Assembly (NCBI GenBank): GCA_022601315.1
Contig: JAHZIU010000275.1
Span: 1 to 16,245, forward strand
DNA length: 16,245 bases
Direction: 5' to 3'
Source of the DNA: Betaproteobacteria bacterium
GTDB lineage: Bacteria > Pseudomonadota > Gammaproteobacteria > Burkholderiales > Nitrosomonadaceae
Shown in pieces: positions 1 through 7,286 of the stretch. Made by a program: the position numbers and the translations under genes. The notes under the pieces were generated by a model that saw nothing but the letters and a program-made list of their open reading frames with translations, was not told the DNA's origin and made no database searches. Each line of letters begins with the position of its first letter. The stretch's first letter is position 1.

Positions 1-111
1 ATGGAAAGCTTGCATGATGCACTCAGGAACTACAAATTAAATTTCGCGCAAAATTTATTGATGTTCTGCCAAGTTTCTTTTTATCAAAATCGGTTGGGTT
101 ATGTGCTTTAA
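1..111 (+). other. Open reading frame at left edge, identity unknown
   Basis: The frame is open from the first base to a TAA at 109-111, 36 codons. It begins with ATG at base 1, but the true start may lie outside the window, so it could be the 3' end of a gene or chance. The peptide (MESLHDALRNYKLNF...) matches no family I recognise. Bases 112-266, before the next gene, hold only a weak promoter candidate. Confidence 0.15.
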
Positions 112-204
112 AAGAGGACATTGTGTCGGATGGATATATAGCGTACTGTTAATTATTTGGTAGATACAGATAAGGCCGCATAAATAAATATGCAATGACT
201 TCTT

Positions 205-232
205 TTGGGTTTGCAGGTTATTATTGGATTAT
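205..232 (+). promoter_or_regulatory. Weak sigma-70 promoter candidate for the carboxypeptidase gene
   Basis: TTGGGT (205-210) and GATTAT (227-232) are 16 bases apart. They match the -35 and -10 consensus at 3 and 4 of 6 positions and lie about 35 bases before the start codon. In AT-rich DNA such a match is easily chance. Confidence 0.2.
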
Positions 233-266
233 GTCAGTATTATTCAATATTTAGAAAGGGTAGTTC

Positions 267-1508
267 ATGTTTGTTATGAAACGTGCAGGGAAAGTGGGGT
301 TTCTTGCCCTTATTGTATTGTTGTTGCTTTCCTTGATAACTCAGGCACAGGCAAATCCACGCTATGCCTCGATAGTAATAGATGCAGATACAGGAGAAGT
401 ACTTCATGAGTCGCGTGCTAATGCTAGTCGTTATCCAGCTTCTTTGACTAAGATGATGACACTTTACATGCTGTTTGAAGCAATGAAGCAGCGCAGGATG
501 ACTTTGCATACCCGAATGTTAGTGTCGACTCACTCAGCGTCCATGCCACAGACTAATATCGGTTTGTTGCCTGGCGATACGATCAGCGTGCGTAAAGCGA
601 TTCCTGCACTGATTGTGCGTTCCGCCAACGACGTGGCAGCGGTTGTGGCCGAAGCATTGGGTGGTACAGAAAGTAACTTTGGTCGCTTGATGACCGATAA
701 AGCCCGTAAGTTGGGTATGAATTCCACCACTTTTCGAAATGCTTCCGGTCTGCCTAATAGTGCACAGAAGACAACAGCCAAGGATATGGTGATTCTATCA
801 GCACGGTTAATGAAAGACTTTCCACAGCACTATCATTATTTTTCCACACAGTCGTTTCAATACAAAGGTGTAACCTATAATAGTCACAATCGTATGATTC
901 GTAATACCGAGGGGGTGGACGGTTTGAAGACTGGCTATATCCGTGCCTCTGGGTTCAACGTAGCCACTTCGGCCAAGCGCGGTGGTCGTCGGGTGATCGC
1001 GGTAGTTATGGGTGGAAAAACCGCAGGTTCGCGTGACCGACATATCGCTAATTTATTGGATCGTACTTTTAGCAAGCCACCTACAATTCGATCTGCTAGT
1101 GTGACGCCTAATGTTATTCCAGGGATTGGTGCTCCGGTTCCAGTACCTAAGTTCAAACCACCTTCTAATCTTAAGCCTGTTTCTAAGCCGATTCCATTGC
1201 TGGAAAAACTACCCGATCAGGCTATGATGCAGCTGATCACACATCCAGATACCCGTATCATTGAGGTTGCTATGGTGGATGACAACAGTTGGGCGGTGCA
1301 GATAGGCACTTATCTGGAGCACAATCGGGCGCAAGCTCAGGCTGAGGTCGCCAATCGTTGGGTTGCAGGAGAGATGGTGGTAACTGAAGTGGATGTCAGT
1401 AACCGTAAATTATTTCGTGCGCGGCTGGAAGGTTTACAAGAAATAGAGGCGCGTACAGCCTGTAAAAGACTGGCGCGTCAAGGAATGGAATGTTTGGTGG
1501 TCCGGTAA
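267..1508 (+). CDS. D-alanyl-D-alanine carboxypeptidase (DacA/PBP5-6 type, peptidase S11) with C-terminal SPOR domain
   Basis: Periplasmic penicillin-binding protein that removes the terminal D-Ala from peptidoglycan pentapeptide side chains. The 413-residue product starts with a Sec signal peptide: basic residues, a leucine-rich stretch at about 11-24, and an AQA-N cleavage site near 29. The three active-site motifs of the serine acyltransferase fold are present: SLTK (S59 nucleophile, K62), SAN (119-121) and KTG (221-223). A proline-rich linker (about 280-312) leads to a SPOR domain (about 341-413, WAVQIGTY...), which in other proteins binds denuded glycan strands at the division septum. 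SPOR replaces the usual C-terminal membrane-anchoring region of PBP5, so septal targeting through glycan is inferred. The start at 267 is chosen for the purine-rich AGAAAGGG at 253-260; ATG at 276 is the alternative. It appears to be transcribed alone. Confidence 0.93.
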   Translation: MFVMKRAGKVGFLALIVLLLLSLITQAQANPRYASIVIDADTGEVLHESRANASRYPASLTKMMTLYMLFEAMKQRRMTLHTRMLVSTHSASMPQTNIGLLPGDTISVRKAIPALIVRSANDVAAVVAEALGGTESNFGRLMTDKARKLGMNSTTFRNASGLPNSAQKTTAKDMVILSARLMKDFPQHYHYFSTQSFQYKGVTYNSHNRMIRNTEGVDGLKTGYIRASGFNVATSAKRGGRRVIAVVMGGKTAGSRDRHIANLLDRTFSKPPTIRSASVTPNVIPGIGAPVPVPKFKPPSNLKPVSKPIPLLEKLPDQAMMQLITHPDTRIIEVAMVDDNSWAVQIGTYLEHNRAQAQAEVANRWVAGEMVVTEVDVSNRKLFRARLEGLQEIEARTACKRLARQGMECLVVR

Positions 1509-1563
1509 TTGCTTGGTTACAGGCCATTGCCATGAGTTGAACTATAACAATGACGTAAGTTTT

Positions 1564-1586
1564 AGCATGCTCAAAATGAGTACGCT
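1564..1586 (+). other. Hairpin downstream of the carboxypeptidase gene
   Basis: Arms 1564-1573 (AGCATGCTCA) and 1577-1586 (TGAGTACGCT) pair over ten positions, with one mismatch and one G-T pair, around an AAA loop. No T-run follows, so it is not a standard intrinsic terminator. It could stabilise the 3' end of the upstream mRNA. Confidence 0.3.
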
Positions 1587-1613
1587 GGTAAATTAACCCT
1601 TAAAAATTTAATA

Positions 1614-1826
1614 ATGCAATCAATACAAATAAAAATCAAAGGTATGACTTGTATGGGCTGTGTCAACAGTGTCGAAACAGTGCTGGAAAAAATTTCTGGT
1701 GTAAATGACGTCAACGTGTCATTGGAGAAAGCACTAGCCATCATTCAGTATGATGCTGAAAAAGTTAGTAAAGATCAGCTTAAACAGGTCATTCAGGATG
1801 CGGGATTTGAAGTAGTCGATTCGTAA
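1614..1826 (+). CDS. Small heavy-metal-associated (HMA) protein, CopZ-like copper chaperone
   Basis: The 70-residue product is a single ferredoxin-like HMA domain. The metal-binding loop GMTCMGC (residues 10-16, ligands C13 and C16) is the standard Cu(I) site of CopZ/Atx1 chaperones and of the N-termini of copper P1B-ATPases. The rest fits the beta-alpha-beta-beta-alpha-beta fold and ends in DAGFEVV. In the family such proteins carry Cu(I) in the cytosol to a CopA-type exporter or repressor. No ATPase or regulator lies nearby, so the partner is unknown, and no CueR-type operator was recognised upstream. There is no clear Shine-Dalgarno sequence before the ATG, which is preceded by AT-rich bases. 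Confidence 0.88.
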   Translation: MQSIQIKIKGMTCMGCVNSVETVLEKISGVNDVNVSLEKALAIIQYDAEKVSKDQLKQVIQDAGFEVVDS

Positions 1827-1917
1827 AAACCGACACGTCTTTGCGTTCATTTTTTTGGAGATTAGGCTCAATCGATATCAAGATGATGCAAAGTAATTAA
1901 ACGCTGAGGTGAAGCGT

Positions 1918-1956
1918 ATGTTGAAATTTTATTTTGTACCGCTGATGCAAAATTAA
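1918..1956 (+). other. Twelve-codon ORF with a ribosome binding site; leader peptide or gene remnant
   Basis: An ATG at 1918 follows GAGGTGA (about 1906-1912) at good spacing and encodes MLKFYFVPLMQN before a TAA. The stop lies just before the next gene's Shine-Dalgarno sequence. The first eight residues resemble the usual N-terminus of bacterial glutathione S-transferases (MLKLYYxP...). It may be the stub of a deleted GST gene, a leader ORF coupled to the downstream gene, or chance. Confidence 0.2.
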
Positions 1957-1967
1957 AGGTGATTTTT

Positions 1968-2228
1968 ATGAAGAAACTGAAAAATGAAAATGCATTATTT
2001 AAGGGTGCTATGCTGGCAGGTGTGAAATATGCGGAAGATCGTGGTGTGGTTGAGTTTGAAGCAACCGATTCAGCAAGTGAAAAACTACTCTACATCTACC
2101 GATTACTGGTTCATGATAAAGTTATTCAACCCCTGCCGGAAGATCAAGTCGCTGAAAAATCACTGCGACACAAATTAGCCATCTGGTATTCCAAACAATT
2201 GCCCAAGGATCACCCGTTGCTGAAGTAA
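1968..2228 (+). CDS. Small conserved-looking protein, tentatively DUF5062
   Basis: An 86-residue soluble protein with no signal peptide or membrane segment. It has a lysine-rich start (MKKLKNENALFKGAML), an acidic middle (FEATDSASEKLLYIYRLLVHDKVIQPLP) and a basic, tryptophan-containing end closing in KDHPLLK. From memory this matches the DUF5062 family of small gammaproteobacterial proteins of unknown function; I could not check this. ATG 1968 is preferred over the GTG at 1959 because AAAGGTGA at 1955-1962 overlaps that GTG and sits five bases before the ATG. It is separated by about 220 bases from grpE, which has its own promoter, so a shared function is not implied. Confidence 0.7.
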   Translation: MKKLKNENALFKGAMLAGVKYAEDRGVVEFEATDSASEKLLYIYRLLVHDKVIQPLPEDQVAEKSLRHKLAIWYSKQLPKDHPLLK

Positions 2229-2397
2229 TAGTAAATATGATACGGATTTTTTTTATTCGCGGACTGTTAGCAGCAAAATTTGAAATAAAGTAATTTAAGT
2301 AATAAAAATGTAGAAGGCTTTAAACCTGTTTCCAAATAAAAATTTGATACTAAGGAGTTTTGGTTCAGGGCTTCTTCAGTGAAATTTTGCAAATACA

Positions 2398-2425
2398 CTT
2401 GAAATTATTAAGACAATCCCTATAT
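2398..2425 (+). promoter_or_regulatory. Sigma-32 (RpoH) heat-shock promoter of grpE
   Basis: CTTGAAA (2398-2404) is separated by 13 bases from CCCTATAT (2418-2425). This matches the RpoH consensus CTTGAAA-N11..16-CCCCATnT closely: a perfect -35, and a CCC-led -10. Transcription would begin near 2432, giving a leader of about 20 bases with the strong AGGAGGTG ribosome site at 2442-2449. No CIRCE (HrcA) repeat was seen nearby. The rest of 2229-2451 shows nothing else I can name. Confidence 0.75.
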
Positions 2426-2451
2426 CAAACGGACAGTTATTAGGAGGTGTA

Positions 2452-3048
2452 ATGCAAAATTCAGAAAATCCGCAAGATATGCAGTCTAATCAAACAGAAA
2501 CAACAGCCAGCATTGAAGAAGCTGCTGCACCGGATACGGCAGGGAATACTGCTGAAACGCCGCAAACAGAACAAACAGAACAACAACTAAACTTTGAGCA
2601 ATTACTAAAAGAGGCGGAGATACGCGCGGCAGAGCATCATGATGCTTGGATGCGTGCAAAAGCTGAGACTGAGAATATTCGCAAACGCGCGCAGACTGAT
2701 GTTGCTAATGCACATAAATATGCGGTTGATAGTTTTTCCAGCGAGTTGTTGACCGTAATGGATAGTTTGGAAGCAGCGTTGGCTGTTGAGAATGCCACTG
2801 TAGAGAATTATAAAAATGGTATGGAATTGACACAAAAACAACTGACTACGGTTTTTGATAAATTCAATATTAAAGAGATCAACCCACAAGGCGAAAAATT
2901 TGATCCGCATCAACATCAAGCGATGACTATGGTTGACTCCGATCTGGCGCCGAATACGGTAGTGCAGGTGATGCAAAAGGGGTACAAATTGAGTGATCGT
3001 GTCATTCGTCCGGCACTCGTTATGGTTTCAAAGCCACAAGATACTTGA
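2452..3048 (+). CDS. grpE: GrpE, nucleotide exchange factor of the DnaK chaperone
   Basis: The 198-residue homodimeric cofactor releases ADP from DnaK and lets the chaperone cycle restart. The first about 45 residues are low-complexity and Gln/Thr/Glu-rich. A long helix follows with the family pattern [16 protein letters not shown] (about 66-81). The C-terminal beta domain that contacts the DnaK nucleotide-binding domain carries [25 protein letters not shown]. Length is normal (E. coli has 197). The start is set by AGGAGGTG two bases upstream of the ATG. It leads the heat-shock cluster, and its stop codon lies inside the -35 element of the dnaK promoter. Confidence 0.97.
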   Translation: MQNSENPQDMQSNQTETTASIEEAAAPDTAGNTAETPQTEQTEQQLNFEQLLKEAEIRAAEHHDAWMRAKAETENIRKRAQTDVANAHKYAVDSFSSELLTVMDSLEAALAVENATVENYKNGMELTQKQLTTVFDKFNIKEINPQGEKFDPHQHQAMTMVDSDLAPNTVVQVMQKGYKLSDRVIRPALVMVSKPQDT

Positions 3049-3071
3049 AATTTCAATATGTATCTCCATTA
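3044..3071 (+). promoter_or_regulatory. Second sigma-32 (RpoH) promoter, upstream of dnaK, overlapping the grpE stop codon
   Basis: CTTGAAA (3044-3050) is followed after 13 bases by CTCCATTA (3064-3071), a good match to the RpoH -10 (CCCCATnT). The grpE stop TGA (3046-3048) lies within the -35 box. Transcription would begin near 3078, about 40 bases before the dnaK ATG. The spacer length is identical to that of the grpE promoter. Confidence 0.65.
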
Positions 3072-3117
3072 TCAGATCAATTGATAGACAGTTTTTAATC
3101 TTTAAAAGGATCCAGTT

Positions 3118-5064
3118 ATGGGCAAAATTATCGGTATCGACCTGGGTACCACCAACTCTTGTGTATCCATTATGGAGAGCGGCAAGCCTAAAGTAATCGA
3201 GAATGCAGAAGGTACACGAACCACGCCTTCTATTGTTGCTTATACAGATGAAGACGAGATTCTAGTCGGTGCTTCTGCTAAGCGTCAGGCGGTTACCAAT
3301 CCAAAAAACACACTATTTGCAATAAAACGTTTGATTGGTCGTCGCTTTGATGAAGAAATGGTGCAGCGTGATATCAAAATGGTGCCTTATAGTATTATCA
3401 AAGCGGACAATAATGATGCCTGGGTTGAGGTGCGTGGAAAGAAAATTGCGCCGCCAGAGGTCTCAGCGCAAGTGCTGATGAAAATGAAGAAAACGGCGGA
3501 AGATTATTTGGGTGAGCCGGTTACCGAAGCAACCATTACTGTGCCTGCATATTTTAATGACTCACAACGCCAGGCAACCAAGGATGCTGGTCGCATTGCC
3601 GGATTGGAAGTGAAACGTATTATTAACGAACCAACTGCCGCTGCACTGGCTTTTGGTATGGACAAAAAAGAAGGTGATCGGAAAATAGCCGTGTATGACC
3701 TGGGCGGCGGCACCTTTGATGTTTCCATTATCGAGATTGCTGAAGTAGAGGGCGAACACCAGTTTGAAGTATTGGCAACGAATGGCGATACTTTCCTGGG
3801 CGGTGAAGATTTTGATTCGCGTGTGATTGAGTATCTGGTTGAGGAGTTCAAGAAAGAAAGTGGTATTGATCTGAAACAGGATATGCTTGCTCTGCAGCGC
3901 CTAAAAGATTCTGCAGAGAAAACTAAGATTGAGTTGTCATCAAGTCAGCAAACAGAAGTTAATCTACCATACATCACAGCGGACGCCTCTGGGCCAAAAC
4001 ATTTGGCTGTTAAGATTACACGTGCCAAGCTTGAAAGTCTGGTTGAAGAGCTTATTGAACGCACGGTTGAACCGTGTCGTACAGCGTTAAAAGATGCTGG
4101 GTTATCCGCTTCTGATATTGATGACGTAATTTTGGTGGGTGGGCAGACCCGTATGCCCAAAGTGCAGGAGAAGGTCAACGAGATTTTTGGTAAAGAGCCG
4201 CGCAAGGATGTTAATCCAGATGAAGCTGTCGCGGTGGGCGCGGCGATTCAGGGTGGTGTGTTACAAGGTGATGTTAAGGATGTCCTGTTGTTGGATGTGA
4301 CACCATTATCATTGGGTATAGAAACCCTGGGTGGTGTCATGACCAAACTTATTCAAAAAAACACAACAGTTCCTACTAAAGCACAGCAGGTGTTTTCTAC
4401 CGCGGAAGAGAACCAGACTGCTGTAACGATTCATGTGTTGCAGGGTGAGCGTGAAATGTCATCGGGTAACAAAAGTCTTGGTCAATTTAATTTGAGTGAT
4501 ATACCACCAGCACCACGTGGTATGCCACAAATTGAAGTGACGTTTGATATTGATGCGAATGGTATCTTACATGTATCTGCCAAGGATAAAGCGACAGGTA
4601 AGGAGAATAAAATCAAGATCCAGGCCAGTTCAGGTTTGTCCGAAGAAGAAGTAGATCGTATGGTTAAGGATGCAGAGGCGAATGCTGAGGAGGACCATAA
4701 GAAATTTGAGTTGGTGTCTAGTCGTAATCAATGTGATGCAATGATTCATTCTGTTAAAAAATCATTGAGTGAACATGGTGAGCAATTGAGTGACGAGGAG
4801 AAGTCAACTATTGAAGCCGCTCTGAAAGATGCAGAAGATGCGCTTAAATCGGACAATAAAGATGATATTGATGAAAAAACTAAGACATTGACCGAGGCTT
4901 CACATAAATTAGCAGAGAAAATGTATCAGCAACAGGAACAGCAGTCACAGGACACCTCGTCTGATGCAGGATCATCATCTACAGGTAGCGGTGAAAAACC
5001 GGTCGAAGGTGAAGTAGTTGATGCTGAATTTGAAGAAGTTAAAAAAAGTAATGATAAAAAATAA
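3118..5064 (+). CDS. dnaK: DnaK, Hsp70 chaperone
   Basis: ATP-dependent cytosolic chaperone that folds and protects proteins with DnaJ and GrpE. The 648-residue product has the N-terminal actin-like ATPase with [11 protein letters not shown] (about 5-15), the [17 protein letters not shown] segment, the phosphate-2 loop [10 protein letters not shown] and the adenosine motif [13 protein letters not shown]. The hydrophobic linker [19 protein letters not shown] joins it to the substrate-binding beta domain. A helical lid follows, then a Gln/Ser/Gly-rich tail ending in the conserved [15 protein letters not shown]. Length is close to E. coli DnaK (638). AAAAGGA (3104-3110) lies seven bases before the ATG. 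Expression is probably driven both by read-through from grpE and by its own RpoH promoter. Confidence 0.99.
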   Translation: MGKIIGIDLGTTNSCVSIMESGKPKVIENAEGTRTTPSIVAYTDEDEILVGASAKRQAVTNPKNTLFAIKRLIGRRFDEEMVQRDIKMVPYSIIKADNNDAWVEVRGKKIAPPEVSAQVLMKMKKTAEDYLGEPVTEATITVPAYFNDSQRQATKDAGRIAGLEVKRIINEPTAAALAFGMDKKEGDRKIAVYDLGGGTFDVSIIEIAEVEGEHQFEVLATNGDTFLGGEDFDSRVIEYLVEEFKKESGIDLKQDMLALQRLKDSAEKTKIELSSSQQTEVNLPYITADASGPKHLAVKITRAKLESLVEELIERTVEPCRTALKDAGLSASDIDDVILVGGQTRMPKVQEKVNEIFGKEPRKDVNPDEAVAVGAAIQGGVLQGDVKDVLLLDVTPLSLGIETLGGVMTKLIQKNTTVPTKAQQVFSTAEENQTAVTIHVLQGEREMSSGNKSLGQFNLSDIPPAPRGMPQIEVTFDIDANGILHVSAKDKATGKENKIKIQASSGLSEEEVDRMVKDAEANAEEDHKKFELVSSRNQCDAMIHSVKKSLSEHGEQLSDEEKSTIEAALKDAEDALKSDNKDDIDEKTKTLTEASHKLAEKMYQQQEQQSQDTSSDAGSSSTGSGEKPVEGEVVDAEFEEVKKSNDKK

Positions 5065-5120
5065 TGATTGTTTTCACAGTTAGTCTCTGTTAATTCAGAG
5101 TAATAAGAGTGTTACATTAG

Positions 5121-5168
5121 AACGCAGAGAGCTGCAAAGAGTTTAAACGCTTTTTGCATTTCTGCGTT
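5121..5168 (+). terminator. Imperfect hairpin between dnaK and dnaJ; weak terminator or intergenic palindrome
   Basis: The left arm 5121-5139 and the right arm 5150-5168 pair through AACGCAGA/TCTGCGTT (8 bp) and TGCAAA/TTTGCA-type blocks, with a small internal loop and about ten loop bases. Only TTTT (5167-5170) follows, so it is at best a leaky terminator that would lower dnaJ relative to dnaK. The GCAGAG-type arms also resemble intergenic palindromes that occur in many copies in environmental proteobacteria, which I cannot test here. Confidence 0.45.
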
Positions 5169-5243
5169 TTAGTGTTTTAAAACAATTTTTATTTTAAAAA
5201 GATTTGAGCATTATGATTTATATCACGATAGCAGGAAATAACT

Positions 5244-6353
5244 ATGAGTAAGCGCGATTTGTATGAAGTACTCGGTGTCAGTCGTGATGCCGATGAGGGT
5301 GCAATCAAGAAAGCCTATCGAAAGTTGGCGATGAAGCACCATCCGGATCGTAATGAGGGAAACACTAAATCAGAAGAGTTGTTTAAAGAAGCGAAACAAG
5401 CTTATGAAGTGCTGACTGATCCAAATAAGCGCGCTGCTTATGACCAATATGGGCATGCCGGTGTAGATGCAAATGCTGCAGGTGGCGGCGGTGCGCATGG
5501 GTTTGGTGATGCATTTGGTGATATTTTTGGTGATATTTTTGGTAGTCGTGGTGGACGTTCTAATGTTCATCGTGGTTCTGACTTACGCTATAACTTGGAA
5601 ATTTCTCTGGAACAAGCGGCCAATGGTTCAGAAACAAAAATACGTATTCCCACTATGGATAGTTGTGAGAAGTGTCACGGTAGTGGTGCTAAGTCAGGCA
5701 GTTCGCCAAAGACTTGTCCAACTTGCAATGGACATGGTCAGGTACGTATGCAGCAGGGGTTTTTTTCAATCCAACAGACTTGCCCGAAGTGTCAAGGCAA
5801 TGGGAAAATTATTACAGACCCTTGTAAGGTATGTCATGGGACTGGGCGTACTAAGGGGCATAAAACACTGACTGTAAAAATTCCTGAAGGTGTTGATGAT
5901 GGTGATCGTATTCGAGTTTCTGGAGAAGGTGAAGCGGGCGTTAATGGTGGTCCACCAGGTGATTTATATGTCGTAATTCATTTGTCTGCGCATTCCGTTT
6001 TTCAGCGGGACAGTGATAATCTACATTGTGAAATTCCAATTAGTTTTAGTGTGGCCGCACTCGGTGGAGAAATTGAGGTGCCCACACTTGAGGGGCATGC
6101 CAAGATCAAAATACCATCAGAAACGCAAACTGGAAAAATTTTCCGTTTACGCAGTAAAGGTGTTAAGGGAGTACGCAGTCATCGCAAGGGCGATTTACTT
6201 TGTCACGTTATTGTTGAAACACCGGTAAAACTAACTGCACGCCAGAAAGAATTGCTGGAAGAACTTGAAGAAATCAGCCAAAGCGATGGTTCACGCCATA
6301 GCCCTAGGGCCAAATCCTGGATGGATAAAGCAAGAGATTTTTTTTCTGACTAA
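5244..6353 (+). CDS. dnaJ: DnaJ, Hsp40 co-chaperone (type I)
   Basis: Co-chaperone that delivers clients to DnaK and stimulates its ATPase. The 369-residue product has all domains of a class A J-protein. They are a J domain with HPD at 33-35, a Gly/Phe-rich segment with a repeated GDIFGDIFG, and a zinc region with four CxxCxGxG repeats ([32 protein letters not shown]). Two C-terminal client-binding beta domains complete the protein. E. coli DnaJ is 376 residues. GCAGGAAA lies seven or so bases before the ATG. The 179-base gap after dnaK contains the hairpin but no convincing RpoH promoter, so expression probably depends on read-through from dnaK. Confidence 0.98.
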   Translation: MSKRDLYEVLGVSRDADEGAIKKAYRKLAMKHHPDRNEGNTKSEELFKEAKQAYEVLTDPNKRAAYDQYGHAGVDANAAGGGGAHGFGDAFGDIFGDIFGSRGGRSNVHRGSDLRYNLEISLEQAANGSETKIRIPTMDSCEKCHGSGAKSGSSPKTCPTCNGHGQVRMQQGFFSIQQTCPKCQGNGKIITDPCKVCHGTGRTKGHKTLTVKIPEGVDDGDRIRVSGEGEAGVNGGPPGDLYVVIHLSAHSVFQRDSDNLHCEIPISFSVAALGGEIEVPTLEGHAKIKIPSETQTGKIFRLRSKGVKGVRSHRKGDLLCHVIVETPVKLTARQKELLEELEEISQSDGSRHSPRAKSWMDKARDFFSD

Positions 6354-6522
6354 CTATTTTAACTCGAGTTAGTAATTTGACCCGCATGTTTTCTCATCAG
6401 GTTAATGATTTGCTTGATGTGCCTTGTGCCAATCATCTTGTGAATGTTGTATGCACAAATATCAAATCGACGGAGCTCTGGTGCTTAGCTTTAGGTCGTG
6501 CATTCAAACTGGTTTTTTTGTT

Positions 6523-7173
6523 TTATTCGAAAGCGTATTCAATATTGGTTGGCGGCTTAAGGACTCTGGGGTTGTCTTCTGCTGTGTCGTTGAATGAAGG
6601 GACGATTGTTTCAAGAAATGGTGTAATTGACGCAGTTGACCCGCTCGTATTAATAAATCCTCTATTCTGAATGAGTTTTATTAATTTAAATTTTGATGAT
6701 TGAGCGTTAAAGTTGAATATCAGAGTGTTGGTATAGGGAAAAATCCGGCTGGTCGTAAAGTTTGAAAAATTGGTACGGCCTGAACTTAGATCTGTATTGA
6801 TTGAACTAATGGTGATGATCAGTTCCTGACCGGTAAAAAAAGCGGTGGCATCAATTGCATCTAACCTCATGGGAATGCCATCACGTGCCGGAATGCCAGT
6901 AAATCCTATGGCCGTATCACTATCAATGCACACATTTAAATTGTCGTTTGTAAATCTTGGTAGCCCTCCGGTTAAGTTTAAACGGAAAATACCTTCTCCA
7001 AGATTATCAATCACTTCAAATCTGCTTTGTAGGGGTGTTTGAGTGGGTGTTGCGTCATTGGCATTGGTTGCGTTCTGACACTCAAAGCCGTTATATACAA
7101 TCGATTCGCTAACAACAATTCCTGAAAAAAATACCGTAAATAAGGCAACTGAGAGCTTTTGCATTGATTTCAT
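6523..7173 (-). CDS. Secreted protein of unknown family
   Basis: I do not recognise this 216-residue protein. It begins with a Sec signal peptide (MKSMQKLSVALFTVFFSGIVVS, cleavage likely about residues 22-24). The mature part is rich in Asn, Thr, Ser and Ile with regular beta-strand-like alternation. It has only two cysteines, C32 and C82, a possible disulfide. No lipobox, metal motif or catalytic signature is visible. The start at 7173 is supported by GTGAGG about eight bases upstream; ATG four codons in is an alternative. It lies 113 bases downstream of the sphingoid-type operon on the same strand. No clear terminator separates them (only T-rich DNA follows the upstream stop), so co-transcription is possible but unproven. 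Bases 6354-6522 beyond its end hold nothing I can name. Confidence 0.7.
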   Translation of the reverse strand: MKSMQKLSVALFTVFFSGIVVSESIVYNGFECQNATNANDATPTQTPLQSRFEVIDNLGEGIFRLNLTGGLPRFTNDNLNVCIDSDTAIGFTGIPARDGIPMRLDAIDATAFFTGQELIITISSINTDLSSGRTNFSNFTTSRIFPYTNTLIFNFNAQSSKFKLIKLIQNRGFINTSGSTASITPFLETIVPSFNDTAEDNPRVLKPPTNIEYAFE

Positions 7174-7286
7174 TATGGCGCCTCACTATTTGTGTCTCTG
7201 GAGAAAATCAGTGTGTTCTAATGTGTGACCTTTGTAGTTCTGGATAATTTCTAATATTAAAAATGAAAAAACCGTGCAAGTATTCG

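Noticed and set aside
2229..3117. CIRCE (HrcA) operator for the chaperone cluster
   Set aside because: I looked for TTAGCACTC-N9-GAGTGCTAA before grpE and dnaK and found no match.
5511..5543. Tandem DNA repeat in dnaJ (GGTGATATTTTT unit twice)
   Set aside because: It encodes the repeated GDIFGDIFG of the normal Gly/Phe-rich linker; such repeats are common in DnaJ and keep the frame.
5467..5871. 134-codon ORF inside dnaJ in another frame
   Set aside because: It is an out-of-frame reading of the Gly/Phe and zinc-finger repeats of dnaJ; low-complexity Val/Leu runs are expected there.
6360..6371. Perfect 12-base palindrome TAACTCGAGTTA just after dnaJ
   Set aside because: It has no loop and no T-run, so it is not a terminator. 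No regulator family with this site is recognised, and one palindrome of this length is weak evidence.
6377..6670. 97-codon plus-strand ORF after dnaJ
   Set aside because: Half of it lies antisense to the secreted-protein gene, it has no ribosome binding site, and its sequence shows no domain-like pattern.
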